NCBI GenBank assembly: GCA_026931725.1
Contig: JAIXLE010000257.1
Location: 1 to 64,000, forward strand
Direction: 5' to 3'
DNA length: 64,000 nt
From: Bacteroidales bacterium
GTDB taxonomy: Bacteria > Planctomycetota > Planctomycetia > Gemmatales > Gemmataceae
Of the stretch, positions 16,494 to 26,033 are shown piece by piece. Numbering within the stretch: position 1 is the first letter of the stretch; every line of letters begins with the position of its first letter. The notes below the pieces were generated by a model. That model worked only from the letters and a program-made list of their open reading frames with translations. It did no database searches and was not told where the DNA came from. Both the position numbers and the translations under genes were made by a program.

Positions 16494-17147
16494 ATGGACA
16501 CTATGGGAAAGAACCTGATTGGATTGCCCCCGATGCCCCACCCGACCCGTATCGTTGTTCTGATCTCTGGCGGCGGAACCACGTTGCAGAATCTCATCGA
16601 CCGCATTGCCGCTGGTTCACTCTCCGCGGAAATCGTGGCGGTCATTTCCAGCCGAGCCGATGCATTCGGCCTGACCCGCGCCAGCCGAGCTGGTATCCCC
16701 GTGCAGGTGATCCCGCCAGGCGCGGAGTTTTCCGAACGGGTGTTCGCCGCCATCCGTTCTCATGCCCCAGATCTGGTCATCCTGGCGGGCTGGCTGAAAC
16801 TGTTGCGGATTCCGCCCGATTTTGAACAGCGTGTTCTCAACATTCACCCGTCGCTGTTACCAGCCTTCGGTGGTCAGGGGATGTATGGCCGTCGTGTTCA
16901 TGAAGCCGTCCTGGCTTCCGGGGCGAGCAGCAGCGGCTGTACCGTCCACTATGCAGACAATAGTTATGATACCGGGCCAATCTTACTCCAACAGTCCGTC
17001 CCCGTGCTACCCGGCGACACACCGGAAACGCTTGCGGAACGGGTCTTTGCCGCGGAATGCGAACTTTACCCCGCCGCAATTCACCGTTGGGCCGCCGATC
17101 AGTCGCCTACCGCGTCACCGGCGGAATCGCCTGCGTCGCGCTGCTAA
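16494..17147 (+). CDS. purN: Phosphoribosylglycinamide formyltransferase
   Basis: GART, the third step of purine synthesis, using 10-formyl-THF; cytosolic. The conserved start RIVVLISGGGTTLQNLI is preceded by a short extension. The ATG at 16494 has AGGGA 9 bp upstream; 16503 and 16533 are alternatives. The formyl-transferase signature is intact: NIHPSLLPAFGG holds the Asn-x-His pair, followed by GMYGRRVHEAVLASGASSSGCTVHYAD and the YDTGPIL loop with its Asp. The length of about 217 aa is normal. It converges on the CBS gene. Confidence 0.93.
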   Translation: MDTMGKNLIGLPPMPHPTRIVVLISGGGTTLQNLIDRIAAGSLSAEIVAVISSRADAFGLTRASRAGIPVQVIPPGAEFSERVFAAIRSHAPDLVILAGWLKLLRIPPDFEQRVLNIHPSLLPAFGGQGMYGRRVHEAVLASGASSSGCTVHYADNSYDTGPILLQQSVPVLPGDTPETLAERVFAAECELYPAAIHRWAADQSPTASPAESPASRC

Positions 17148-17657
17148 TTATTCTCGACACAATGAGACGATGTGCGACAGAATTCCCCGCACGGAAATGG
17201 AGCCGATCGGTTTGCCCTCTTCCACAACGGGGAGGTGCCGATAACCGCCGCTGGCCATCTTGCCCAGAGCGGAAGCGATCGGGTCCAGCGCGGAGACGAC
17301 TTCGGGAGCCGCGGTCATGAATGGACGCAGAGGTAGTTGACGATAATGCGGGAAACCCGCCACTTTGGTCAGGAAATCCCGTTCGGTGAGAATGCCGACC
17401 AGTTTCCCGTCCGCGTCTGTGACCAGCACGGCCCCGACTTTTTCGGCGATCATCGTATCGACCGCGTCGCCGAGTGTCCCGGACTCGGGGATCGTCACGG
17501 GTGGATGAGGGGCCAGCACCACTACCGGATCCAGCATCAGGCTCCGATCGACGCGATCCGTCGGCGTGGGGAGATCCACAGCCATCAGGCCGAACTGACA
17601 CCAATCGCACCAGTCCGAGCCTGGTAAATTCAGATGACCGCAGGCCGGGCAGATCAT
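17148..17657 (-). CDS. Zinc-ribbon plus CBS-pair protein
   Basis: 169 aa. The N-terminal ribbon CPACGHLNLPGSDWCDWC (two CxxC, residues 3-20) is followed by a CBS pair: first unit about 50-105 (SGTLGDAVDTMIAEKVGAVLVTD, GILTERDFL), second about 110-165 (MASGGYRHLPVVEEGKPIGSISVRGIL). CBS pairs bind adenine nucleotides and usually regulate a partner. Here there is no attached enzyme, so it is a stand-alone sensor. Its ATG overlaps the stop of the upstream gene (TGATG), which points to coupled translation; a GTG one codon upstream is possible. Confidence 0.85.
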   Translation of the reverse strand: MICPACGHLNLPGSDWCDWCQFGLMAVDLPTPTDRVDRSLMLDPVVVLAPHPPVTIPESGTLGDAVDTMIAEKVGAVLVTDADGKLVGILTERDFLTKVAGFPHYRQLPLRPFMTAAPEVVSALDPIASALGKMASGGYRHLPVVEEGKPIGSISVRGILSHIVSLCRE

Positions 17658-18106
17658 CACGCCTCCGGGGTGCCGAGGACACAGAGGCCCAGACCGTTGA
17701 GGTCAATATCTTCTCCCTTTTCCGGGTCACTCGGCCCACCCCGATCGAGGCTCAGCCGCAAATAGGCCCAGAAGCAGGCTTTGTCACCGTGCATATCGTA
17801 GCCATTGGCATCGACATCGGCTTCCAGCAACCAACGCCAACTCCGGCGTTCTTCCTTGCCGGAATCCGATGCTTCTTCCTGCCAACCTTTCAGCACCCGA
17901 TTCATGTGCTGAATCGCGGTGCGCCACGATTTCACATCGGTAATGTGAAGCCGGTGTTCATCCGGTTCCTGTTCGTGTCGGGCACCGGGAATGGCTTTGA
18001 GCGCATCGAACAACCGATGCTCCAACGCACTACATCGCCACGGCGACCAGAGGTAGAACGTCACGCCGGGCGCATCCATGACCAGACCAAACAACTCGAC
18101 CCGCAT
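17657..18106 (-). CDS. Hypothetical protein coupled to the CBS gene
   Basis: 149 aa from the ATG at 18106, with GGGAGC 6 bp before it. The sequence begins MRVELFGLVMDAPGVTFYLWSPW and ends LNGLGLCVLGTPEA. It has no signal peptide or membrane segment and is fairly rich in Trp, His and acidic residues. I recognise no family. The start is divergent from the metallophosphatase gene with about 100 bp between; the stop overlaps the start of the zinc-ribbon/CBS gene, so the two proteins may work together. Confidence 0.65.
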   Translation of the reverse strand: MRVELFGLVMDAPGVTFYLWSPWRCSALEHRLFDALKAIPGARHEQEPDEHRLHITDVKSWRTAIQHMNRVLKGWQEEASDSGKEERRSWRWLLEADVDANGYDMHGDKACFWAYLRLSLDRGGPSDPEKGEDIDLNGLGLCVLGTPEA

Positions 18107-18207
18107 TCTCGGCTCCCTACCCAGTTCGGCAACCGGGCGTACAAAGTCCATCCTGGAAATGTACGGACACACCCCCACCAGGGACAGACCGACTCTGTGG
18201 CAACCCC

Positions 18208-19080
18208 ATGACGATCCCCACGACCGTGCTAGAATATCCGATCTTCGCCATCGGCGACGTTCACGGTCAGACAGTGTTCCTGCAACGCTTGCTCACCCAA
18301 CTCCGATGCCTTCCTGAGTGGAAGGCGGCCCGGATCGTCTTTCTGGGCGACCTCGTCGATCGCGGCCCCGATGTGCGATGTGCCGTGCAAACCGTGTGGG
18401 AACTGCTCGCCGAGAAACCGGGGAGCGTCTGCGTGATGGGGAATCACGATTTCGCCCTGGTGCGTGCCGCCGGGTTGGATGACCAACCCCCTTCCCCCAG
18501 CTGGGCCAAGCGCTACCGCGACAACTACGACCATGCCGCCACCTTCCAGAGTTACCTGGGTCGGGAACCCCGACGGCACCCGTTCGAGGATTGGTGCGAG
18601 GATCTGGCCGCGTTGCGGGAGGCGATGCCAGAAGATCATCGGCATTTTCTGGCGCATTTGCCCTGGCTCGCCGAGAGTGCGGGGCATCTGTTCCTACACA
18701 ACGGCTTGTCGCCGGAACTGGAGGAACCCGCCTCGGTGCAATGGGAATTGCTCCGTCAACAGAAGTGGCACGGTTATGTCCATCCGCGACTCGGGACGGA
18801 AACCGCGTTTCATTACAACCCCGAATATCCCGTCTGGCTCGGGGCCGATAAACGACTTTCCGCGCATCCGTTACCCGTACCGGGGCGTGTGATCGTGTCC
18901 GGCCATGTGCGTGTCCCCACACCCGATGGGAACGCGACCCGCATTCGGATCGACACATCCGGGGGGATGCAGGAACCGTTGACGGCGTGTCTGCTGCGTG
19001 GTCCCGGTGAGCCACCCGCATTCTTCTTCAGCAACGGGGAATCCGTATCCCCGATCGGCACGAAGATCGGCACGAAATGA
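18208..19080 (+). CDS. Calcineurin-like metallophosphatase (PPP/ApaH type)
   Basis: 290 aa. The family's metal-binding blocks are all present in order: IGDVHG near 15, FLGDLVDRGPD near 45, GNHDFALV near 79 and SGHV near 230, with a further His in LFLHNGLS. It is therefore expected to be an active two-metal phosphatase acting on phosphoprotein or dinucleoside polyphosphate substrates. The sequence alone does not choose between a Ser/Thr phosphatase and an ApaH-like role. It is cytosolic with no signal peptide. It is monocistronic and convergent with the antiporter. Confidence 0.88.
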   Translation: MTIPTTVLEYPIFAIGDVHGQTVFLQRLLTQLRCLPEWKAARIVFLGDLVDRGPDVRCAVQTVWELLAEKPGSVCVMGNHDFALVRAAGLDDQPPSPSWAKRYRDNYDHAATFQSYLGREPRRHPFEDWCEDLAALREAMPEDHRHFLAHLPWLAESAGHLFLHNGLSPELEEPASVQWELLRQQKWHGYVHPRLGTETAFHYNPEYPVWLGADKRLSAHPLPVPGRVIVSGHVRVPTPDGNATRIRIDTSGGMQEPLTACLLRGPGEPPAFFFSNGESVSPIGTKIGTK

Positions 19081-19111
19081 AACCGCGGATGTCCTGACCG
19101 TGGGCCGGCCG

Positions 19112-21793
19112 CTATTCGGCAAGGATGGCCGCGATTTCCGTAGCAGACGTTGCCACCAGGAGCCTTTGCCGTTTGTCGGCATCGCCAACGATCTTGGCCA
19201 CTTGCGCCAGCAAATGCACCTGGGCGGTCGGTTGATCGGTCGGCGTGACGAGCAGGAAGACCAACTGAACAGGCTCCGAAGAGGTCGCATCGAAATTGAT
19301 GCCGGTGTGGGAACGCCCCAGAACGACGAGGGAACGGGACAAGCCGGGGCAGCGGGCATGGGGGACGGCGATTCCGTGTCCCAGGGTTGTCTGAAATTCC
19401 CGCTCCCGAGCGATGGCGAGGCCCGCGATGTCCACACCCCACGGGCAGCGACTCGCCGGGATGCGTGAGGCCATTTCCGCGATGGCCTGCTCCGCGGTTT
19501 GACCCGCAAGGTTCAACAGCGTGTCATCGACGATCAGGAGTTCGTGGAGTTCCGTGCGGGGATGGCGGGGGTATTCGTCTTCGATGCGTCCCACCACCTG
19601 TTCGAGGATGTCCTCAATCGTCACGATGCCGATGGGAGTACCGCCATCCTCAGCCAGGCCAATGGTGGCTCCTTCTCGTTGGAAATATTGCAAGATCGAC
19701 TGCACATCCGCGTTGGGGTGGATCGTCCCCAGTGGACGTACTAGACCGAGCCAGCCGGTATCATTGGGGGGTAGTCCGATCAGGTCTTTCGCTAGCAAGT
19801 ACCCAATGGGGAACTGGGTCTGCGCGTCCACGACGGGCCAGCGGGAGAATCGCTGTTCTCCCACTTGACGGCGGACTTCATCAAGCGTGAACGTGGTGGA
19901 CAAGCGGCGGACGCGTGTCCAAGGAACCATGATATTGCGGATGGGGAGCGATCGCAGGGTGGTCACATTGTCCAAAATGAGACGCGCTCGGATGTCTCGG
20001 ATGGATCGCTCGATGGACTCACGTCCCGCCCCCGTATCGGCCAGCACCAAGCGGGCTAAGGACACGGCGGCTTCGGCTTCTTCAAAAATGGCAGCCGTGG
20101 CCCCGACGAACTCCAATTCTTCCCGTTCTCGCAGGTAATGTGCCCGCACGAATGTCTTCATTTTGGGGTTCATGCCGCGGGCAGCGGAGACAATCGCGGC
20201 ACGGTCAGCCGTATGGGGAAGGGTGACAATCAGGTGCGAGGCGTGACCCACGCCCGCGCTTTCCAGGATCGCCTCGCGGGACGCATCACCGAACACCGCT
20301 TCGCGGCCCTGCCGGCGGAGATCGGCGACGGTGTCCATGTTCATGTCAATCACGACCGTTAGGAGTCCCGCATCGCGGAGCAGACGTTCCACGGTGCGTC
20401 CCACGGGGCCGTAACCGACGACCACGGCCAGGCGTTTTTTCGCATCCGCGTGGGCTTCCACCTGAGCGGCGACCGCGTCGTTCACACCGGCGACTTTTCG
20501 TTCGGCACGGGCGTTGAGCCGTGCCCAGAGCCGGGGGTTCCGCTTGAGGGCATCCTCGATACTGTCCAACATGAGGAATAGAATCGGATTCAATGTAATG
20601 GTGATGATCGCGGCCCCGACAATCAGGCTGTGATCGCTGGTACTCATCAGCCCATGCTTTTCCGCGAGGCTTGCCACGATGAAGGAGAATTCCCCGATTT
20701 GGGACAGTCCCAAAGCCACGGTCAAGGCCGTGCGCACGGAATGACCTAAGACCATGACGATGAACAAAGCAATGATGGGCTTGACTAACAAGATGATCGC
20801 CAGCACCGCGAACATCTTGAGCGGTTCATCCAACAGGGTACGGGGGTCGAACAGCATTCCCACGGAGACGAAGAACAGGACGGCGAAGGCATCCCGCAAG
20901 GGCAACGCATCCGCGGCGGCCTGATGGCTGACGGGTGAGCGGGCCACCATCATTCCGGCCAAAAACGCTCCCAGAGCCATCGACGCGCCGAACAGGAAGT
21001 ACGCCCCCGCCGCAATGGCGATGGAGAACACCATCACCGTGAGGGTGAAGAGTTCGCGGGATCGGAGCCGGGCCACTTGTGTCAAGACCCACGGGACGAG
21101 GCGTGAACCGGCGATCATGACAATTCCAATTAACGCGGCCAACTTCAGCAGAGCCACGCCGATGGCGACAACTGGCCCCGATAACCACGGGTTGTCTCCG
21201 GTTGGCTCGAATGAGGCCACGATCGCGGCGGCCCCACCGGCAACGGCACTGATGGGTAACAAGGCATCGACACCCAACGTCCCCAGTACGGGAATCATCA
21301 CCAAGAGGATCACCGTGAGGACATCTTCGACCAGCAACCAGCCGACGGCGGCATGCCCCGCTGGGGAGTTCAACGCGTCCGCATCCATGAGGACACGCAT
21401 CAACACGACTGTACTCGCCACCGAGAGCGCCATGCCGATCACGGCCCCCGAATGAACGCTGATGCCATACAAGCTGAAGACGGCAATACTCGCCAGTGTG
21501 GCTCCCGCGCTTTGTCCGAGCGCACCGGGAATGGCGATGGATTTCACCGCGAGCAGATCCCCCAGATGGAAATGCAAGCCCACGCCGAACATCAGCAGAA
21601 TCACTCCGACTTCCGCGAGTTCGTGCGCGAGGTGCATATCCCCATGAAAACCGGGGGAGTGCGGCCCAATAATGACACCGCCCAATAAGTAGCCAACGAT
21701 CGGCGACAGGCGTAACCATTGCGTCAGCAGTCCCAGCACCCAGGCGGCGGTGAATCCGGCGGCAATCGTGGTAATCAGCGGCATTTCCTGCAT
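19112..21793 (-). CDS. Kef-type K+/H+ antiporter fused to RCK, CBS and EIIA domains
   Basis: 893 aa in four modules. Residues about 1-400 are a CPA2 (Kef/YbaL) membrane domain with GGVIIGPHSPG and GVGLHFHLGDLL. About 430-550 is an RCK/TrkA-N Rossmann domain with VVGYGPVGRTVERLL. About 620-745 is a CNNM/CorC-style CBS pair (IMVPWTRV ... GIVTIEDILEQVVGRIEDEYP). About 750-893 is a PTS EIIA-2 domain with His812 in GIAVPHAR, the phosphorylation site. It should move K+ or Na+ against H+ across the inner membrane under nucleotide, adenylate and phospho-relay control; the control is inference from the domains. Confidence 0.92.
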   Translation of the reverse strand: MQEMPLITTIAAGFTAAWVLGLLTQWLRLSPIVGYLLGGVIIGPHSPGFHGDMHLAHELAEVGVILLMFGVGLHFHLGDLLAVKSIAIPGALGQSAGATLASIAVFSLYGISVHSGAVIGMALSVASTVVLMRVLMDADALNSPAGHAAVGWLLVEDVLTVILLVMIPVLGTLGVDALLPISAVAGGAAAIVASFEPTGDNPWLSGPVVAIGVALLKLAALIGIVMIAGSRLVPWVLTQVARLRSRELFTLTVMVFSIAIAAGAYFLFGASMALGAFLAGMMVARSPVSHQAAADALPLRDAFAVLFFVSVGMLFDPRTLLDEPLKMFAVLAIILLVKPIIALFIVMVLGHSVRTALTVALGLSQIGEFSFIVASLAEKHGLMSTSDHSLIVGAAIITITLNPILFLMLDSIEDALKRNPRLWARLNARAERKVAGVNDAVAAQVEAHADAKKRLAVVVGYGPVGRTVERLLRDAGLLTVVIDMNMDTVADLRRQGREAVFGDASREAILESAGVGHASHLIVTLPHTADRAAIVSAARGMNPKMKTFVRAHYLREREELEFVGATAAIFEEAEAAVSLARLVLADTGAGRESIERSIRDIRARLILDNVTTLRSLPIRNIMVPWTRVRRLSTTFTLDEVRRQVGEQRFSRWPVVDAQTQFPIGYLLAKDLIGLPPNDTGWLGLVRPLGTIHPNADVQSILQYFQREGATIGLAEDGGTPIGIVTIEDILEQVVGRIEDEYPRHPRTELHELLIVDDTLLNLAGQTAEQAIAEMASRIPASRCPWGVDIAGLAIAREREFQTTLGHGIAVPHARCPGLSRSLVVLGRSHTGINFDATSSEPVQLVFLLVTPTDQPTAQVHLLAQVAKIVGDADKRQRLLVATSATEIAAILAE

Positions 21794-22032
21794 ACGTCAT
21801 CCATTCCTATTTATCATGCGTATCATCACGCGATTGTGGGATGTTTACTCTGGTCAAGGCTCTCGCCGGGGTGTTTCCCCACCTTGTACTGCAACAGGGG
21901 CACAGCGCACCTGCGGGATGCCGAAAACAGGTGTGTCTTATCCCGCATTTGCGAGGTTCGGTCAATTCTGGCTCTTTTCGGGGTCGGGGCTGCCTATGAT
22001 ACCTCCGTTCGGTTCTGTGGAGATTGCCCCTG

Positions 22033-22971
22033 ATGCCCGCTGTTTCCGATCGTTTACTCCGCTACCGTCCTTGGCGGGGCGACTTGCAGGGGCCGTGGGC
22101 CGCCTCGCTAGCCATTGCGCGGGTCGGGTTGCGGCTCATGATCCGCAAAAGGCTGTTTTGGGGACTGTACGCCCTGGCGGCGATGGTTTTCTTTTTCTTC
22201 TTCTATGGTCAATATCTTGTGGTCTGGATTCAGCAGCAGACCGCTACACAAACCGTCTTCTTCGGCGGCATTCCGGTGAAGATGGGGAACCTCACCAAGT
22301 TCCTCGATCGCCTGCACCTCAACGGTTCCTCCCAGACGTTTGGCAATTTCATCTGGTTCCAGGGCTATATCGGTATGATCGTTCTCGCCCTGGCGGGTTC
22401 GGTCCTCATTGGCAACGACTTCCACCACCGCAGTTTGCCGTTCTACCTCAGCAAGCCGATCGGACGCTGGCACTATGTGCTGGGCAAGTGCCTGGGGATC
22501 GGGGTCTTCGTCAATTTGCTGACCACGCTGCCCGCACTGATTCTGTTTATCCAGGCGGGATTGCTCTACGACTGGAAAAGCTATTATGTCGATCATTTCC
22601 GCCAGTTCGTCGGTATCCTGGGTTATGGGTTCACGCTGACGGTGTGCCTGAGTGTGTTGCTGATGGCGACGGCGGTTTCGGTACGGCGAGCGGTGCCGCT
22701 CATCATGATCTGGACGGGGATTTTCTTCCTTTGCCGGGTACTCGGTTCGTTCCTCGTGGAGGGAACGCATCTTGACCCCCGTTGGCGGTTGGTTGACCTG
22801 TGGAACAACTTGTATCTGGTGGGGTCATGGTGCCTGGGAACTTCGCGTGAGAGTCTCCGGCCGGTCGAGCAACCCGCGTTCGGGGAGGCTCTGATTGTTG
22901 TTGTCATCGTGTGCGTGTTGAGTCTGTTCTTCTTGCGACGACGGATTCAGGCCGTGGAAATTGTGTCGTGA
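22033..22971 (+). CDS. ABC-2 type transporter permease
   Basis: 312 aa from the ATG at 22033. Six or so hydrophobic segments are visible, including LFWGLYALAAMVFFFFFYGQYLV, GYIGMIVLALAGSVLIGND, LTTLPALILFIQAGLL and the final LIVVVIVCVLSLFFLRRR. The motif LIGNDFHHRSLPFYLSKPIGR is the cytoplasmic loop that contacts the ATPase in ABC-2 exporters. The stop is four bases from a possible GTG start of the ATPase gene. With the next two genes it forms an exporter of unknown substrate. Confidence 0.85.
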   Translation: MPAVSDRLLRYRPWRGDLQGPWAASLAIARVGLRLMIRKRLFWGLYALAAMVFFFFFYGQYLVVWIQQQTATQTVFFGGIPVKMGNLTKFLDRLHLNGSSQTFGNFIWFQGYIGMIVLALAGSVLIGNDFHHRSLPFYLSKPIGRWHYVLGKCLGIGVFVNLLTTLPALILFIQAGLLYDWKSYYVDHFRQFVGILGYGFTLTVCLSVLLMATAVSVRRAVPLIMIWTGIFFLCRVLGSFLVEGTHLDPRWRLVDLWNNLYLVGSWCLGTSRESLRPVEQPAFGEALIVVVIVCVLSLFFLRRRIQAVEIVS

Positions 22972-22997
22972 ACCCACCCCCGGAGCGAGGACCACTG

Positions 22998-24023
22998 ATG
23001 ACGGCGGCCGGAACCCTCAACCCCCGGAACGTGACACCTGCCCCCGAGGTGATCGACCGGATGAACACGCCCGAATCGGAACCGGAACCGTTGCTGTTGT
23101 TCGAGCAGGTATCCAAATGGTACGGGCCACTCCTGGGATTGAATCAGGTTACACTGGAACTGAACGGAGGCATTACCGGGCTCGTCGGGGCCAATGGGGC
23201 CGGGAAGTCGACGCTGATTCGGCTGGCGACCGGGCAGATTCGCCCCAATCTGGGTCGGGTACGGATTCGCGGCACCGATGCTTGGGATTGGCGGGCGCGC
23301 CGGTTGGTCGGCTACTGCCCCGATACCGATGCCTTCTACGAAGAGATGACCGGCCGTGAATTCGTGCTGGCCATGGCGCGACTCTGTGGCTTCCCACGCG
23401 CCGAAGCCCGCCGACGCACGGAGGCGGTTTTGGATCGCGTCGGGATGCGGGACCGAGCGGATCGCAAACTGCGGGGTTATTCCAAGGGAATGCGGCAACG
23501 GGTCAAACTGGCTCAGGCGCTGCTTCATGAACCGGAACTGCTGGTCCTCGATGAGCCGATGTCCGGCATCGACCCTGTGGGCCGTCAGGAATTGCTCGAA
23601 CTCTTTCGCGGGTTGGCTCGGCAAGGGAAGTGCCTGCTAATTTCTAGCCATGAACTCGAAGAATTGGAAAAGTTGACGAACCACGTCATCGTCATGGCCC
23701 GTGGCCGCATCGCCGCGGTGGGCACACTGCGGCAAATTCGGGATCTGATGGACGATTTTCCGCTCTCTGTGCGGGTGGAAGTGGATCGCCCACGGGAACT
23801 GGCCCGGCAACTGATCGACAACCCGGATGTTGTCGGGTTGGACCTCGCCTCCGACGAAACCGGGGAATATCTCGTACTCCGGGCGAAACATCCCGAGCGA
23901 TTTTTCCGGGCTTTGGGGCAATGCGTCGTGGCCGAACGGTTTGACATGCGTCAACTCGAACCCTTAGACGATACCGCACACGCCGTTCTCGGCTACCTGC
24001 TCGGCGGCAGCGGCAAAACCTGA
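22998..24023 (+). CDS. ABC transporter ATP-binding protein
   Basis: 341 aa from the ATG at 22998, which has GCGAGG 7 bp upstream; a GTG at 22968 would overlap the permease stop. All ABC ATPase motifs are intact: Walker A GANGAGKST, Q-loop region GYCPDTDAFYEEMTG, signature YSKGMRQR, Walker B LLVLDEPMSGID and the switch His in ISSHELEE. The C-terminal extension of about 80 residues is typical of exporter subunits of the NatA/CcmA type. It works with the two flanking permeases. Confidence 0.95.
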   Translation: MTAAGTLNPRNVTPAPEVIDRMNTPESEPEPLLLFEQVSKWYGPLLGLNQVTLELNGGITGLVGANGAGKSTLIRLATGQIRPNLGRVRIRGTDAWDWRARRLVGYCPDTDAFYEEMTGREFVLAMARLCGFPRAEARRRTEAVLDRVGMRDRADRKLRGYSKGMRQRVKLAQALLHEPELLVLDEPMSGIDPVGRQELLELFRGLARQGKCLLISSHELEELEKLTNHVIVMARGRIAAVGTLRQIRDLMDDFPLSVRVEVDRPRELARQLIDNPDVVGLDLASDETGEYLVLRAKHPERFFRALGQCVVAERFDMRQLEPLDDTAHAVLGYLLGGSGKT

Positions 24024-24049
24024 TTCTGACCTTCCCGCCAGGACACCTG

Positions 24050-25045
24050 ATGACGCAATCCGTGATGTCGTCTTCTTCTCCACCGCCCAGCCCAGCCGTG
24101 TCCGAGCCATCGCCGTTCTGGGCGTTCTGGGCGCTGACGCGGTTTTTGTTCATTCGCCTCTGGCGGATTCGGCAAATGGGCTGGGTAGCGTTGGGGTTGC
24201 TGCTCCTTGTGACCGCGACGGTCGCCGTGATGACCTATGGGCCGATCGGCTGGGGGATCGCCAATCGGTACTCTTCTCGTCACAAGATCGTTGTGTCGGA
24301 ATATGGCACCCGTCTCGATCAGGTGCAGATGACGGCATTCTCTCCCGATGTTCTTGGGGTGGAAGCGGCGGTATTCGCGGCCTATCGCGGCATCATGGCC
24401 GATCCGCATTTTCAGTCCGACTGGGCCTTCCTGAGCTATTCCCGCTGGGTAATTTTTGCGATGTATCTGGGGTTCGTGCTGCCGTTGTTCACGCTGGCGT
24501 ATGCGTCCGGCGCGATCGGCGGCGAACGCGAAGGGGGCACCCTGATCTGGCTCCTGACGCGACCGCTGCCCCGCTGGGCGGTGTATCTGGCGACGTTTCT
24601 CGGCGTGCTGCCCTGGTGCCTGATTGTCAACGGAATCGGGTTACTGCTGCTGGGGTTGGCGGGCGGCGAGATGGGGCAGCGAGCCGTGGCCGCGTACTGG
24701 TCCACGATTGTTCTCGGCACGGTGGCCCTGGCTTCGCTCTTTCACCTGATCGGTGCCCTCTTTCGCCGACCGGCAGTCATCGGGTTGGTGTATATCTTCT
24801 TCTTCGAGACGCTCGTGGCGAACCTGCCCGGTAGCCTGAAACAATTGAGCCTGAACTACTATGTCCGCTCGCTCCTCTATAATGAAGCTATGGCGAATGT
24901 GACGGCGGCCGTGCCGGAGACGTTTGAAGTCTATGAACCCACGGACACCACCACGGCCCGACTGGTTCTGATCGCCGCGTCACTGCTGTTCACGGGAATC
25001 GGCATGGTGCTGTTTTCCCGGCAGGAACCCGTCATGGAAACTTGA
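24050..25045 (+). CDS. ABC-2 type transporter permease
   Basis: 331 aa, ATG with CCAGGA upstream. After a Ser/Pro-rich cytoplasmic head it has hydrophobic segments VALGLLLLVTATVAVMTYG, WVIFAMYLGFVLPLFTLAYASGA, GVLPWCLIVNGIGLLLLGLAGG and a final LIAASLLFTGIGMVLF. GAIGGEREGGTLIWLLTRPLPR is the coupling loop expected for ABC-2 permeases. It is a second, different permease in the operon, so the exporter is probably a heterodimer in the membrane. Confidence 0.85.
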   Translation: MTQSVMSSSSPPPSPAVSEPSPFWAFWALTRFLFIRLWRIRQMGWVALGLLLLVTATVAVMTYGPIGWGIANRYSSRHKIVVSEYGTRLDQVQMTAFSPDVLGVEAAVFAAYRGIMADPHFQSDWAFLSYSRWVIFAMYLGFVLPLFTLAYASGAIGGEREGGTLIWLLTRPLPRWAVYLATFLGVLPWCLIVNGIGLLLLGLAGGEMGQRAVAAYWSTIVLGTVALASLFHLIGALFRRPAVIGLVYIFFFETLVANLPGSLKQLSLNYYVRSLLYNEAMANVTAAVPETFEVYEPTDTTTARLVLIAASLLFTGIGMVLFSRQEPVMET

Positions 25046-25090
25046 ACCGGAAGCGTTGCTCCCCCTTCCCCTGCCCCAGGGAGGCCCGTC

Positions 25091-25819
25091 ATGGACCGCG
25101 TCCCAACAATGGAACAAGATTTGCGCGAACCTCCTATGCATGGATTCCGAGGCGAGGCTTCGGGCATACCGTCACACCCCCTCAGCCTGACCGTGGCCAT
25201 CAGCCGGGAAGCCGGGGCACGCGGAGGTTCGATTGCTCGTGCTGTCGGGCAGTCGCTCGGTTGGCAGGTTGTCGATCAGGAACTGTTCGACTTTCTCGCT
25301 GCCGACCCGGTCACACGGGCCGACATGCTGGAAGGGATACCGGAGTCCGCACGTGAGTGGGCAACCCAACGATTTCGAGAAATTACTCAGGCACGCGGGT
25401 TGGACGCGGCATCTCCCTTGGGAGAACTCACCTACTTGACGCTGCACCTAGCCGCACGGGGAGAAACGGTTCTCATTGGTCGAGCGGCGGGGTTCTTGTT
25501 ACCGGCAGAATCGACGGTTCACGTCCGCATCGTCGCACCGGCGGAACAGCGGATGGCTTATCTTGGTCAGTGGTTGCGGCTCACGCATGATGAAGCCGCA
25601 CGCGAGTTGCAATTGCGGGATCAACGGCGAACCGAATTGCTTCGGCAGTTGTCCGGTCGGCAGGTGACAGATGCTACGGCTTACGATCTGGTCCTCAATT
25701 CGGATCGGCTCGGCCTGGAAACCTGTACGGAATTGATTCTCCAGACCGTCCGTGCGAAACAATTCGACGCTGAACAGTCAAGCTCGGCGACTCCGCCGGA
25801 TGCTCGGCCACGAATATAG
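25091..25819 (+). CDS. Cytidylate-kinase-like protein
   Basis: 242 aa, ATG preceded by AGGGAGG. LTVAISREAGARGGSIARAVGQSLGW followed by DQELFDFLA is the start of the cytidylate-kinase-like family (PF13189 type). There the P-loop is degenerate and the true substrate is mostly unknown. LIGRAAGFLL and VRIVAPAEQRMAYL match the later kinase blocks. The N-terminal 35 residues are an extension. It follows the ABC exporter genes by 45 bp and could be co-transcribed. The product is cytosolic. Confidence 0.78.
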   Translation: MDRVPTMEQDLREPPMHGFRGEASGIPSHPLSLTVAISREAGARGGSIARAVGQSLGWQVVDQELFDFLAADPVTRADMLEGIPESAREWATQRFREITQARGLDAASPLGELTYLTLHLAARGETVLIGRAAGFLLPAESTVHVRIVAPAEQRMAYLGQWLRLTHDEAARELQLRDQRRTELLRQLSGRQVTDATAYDLVLNSDRLGLETCTELILQTVRAKQFDAEQSSSATPPDARPRI

Positions 25820-25833
25820 CCAGGCATCTGATA

Positions 25834-25890
25834 TACAAACCCGGTAAAACGGTCTGATGGGGAAAAGGGTAGACACACCGAACCGGGGGC
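25834..25890 (-). repeat. Relic of the MITE-like repeat (copy D)
   Basis: TACAAACCCGGTAAAACGGT followed by CTGAT, a purine run and ACACACCGAACCGGGG matches the right end and hairpin arm of copy A read on the other strand (CAGTAAGACAGTCTGAT), with several changes. The other end and the second hairpin arm are lost. It begins 15 bp after the kinase-like gene. Confidence 0.5.
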
Positions 25891-26033
25891 GCTATACACC
25901 ACTCGCGCATTTACTCCACTCGCTCATTGGCGAGACATTCGACATCTCGGTTCCCATATCCACAATCTTTGCGGCCAAAGGTCGCGAGCGGGATGAGAGG
26001 AACCAGATAGCATGATTTCGGATTCCACTCTCA

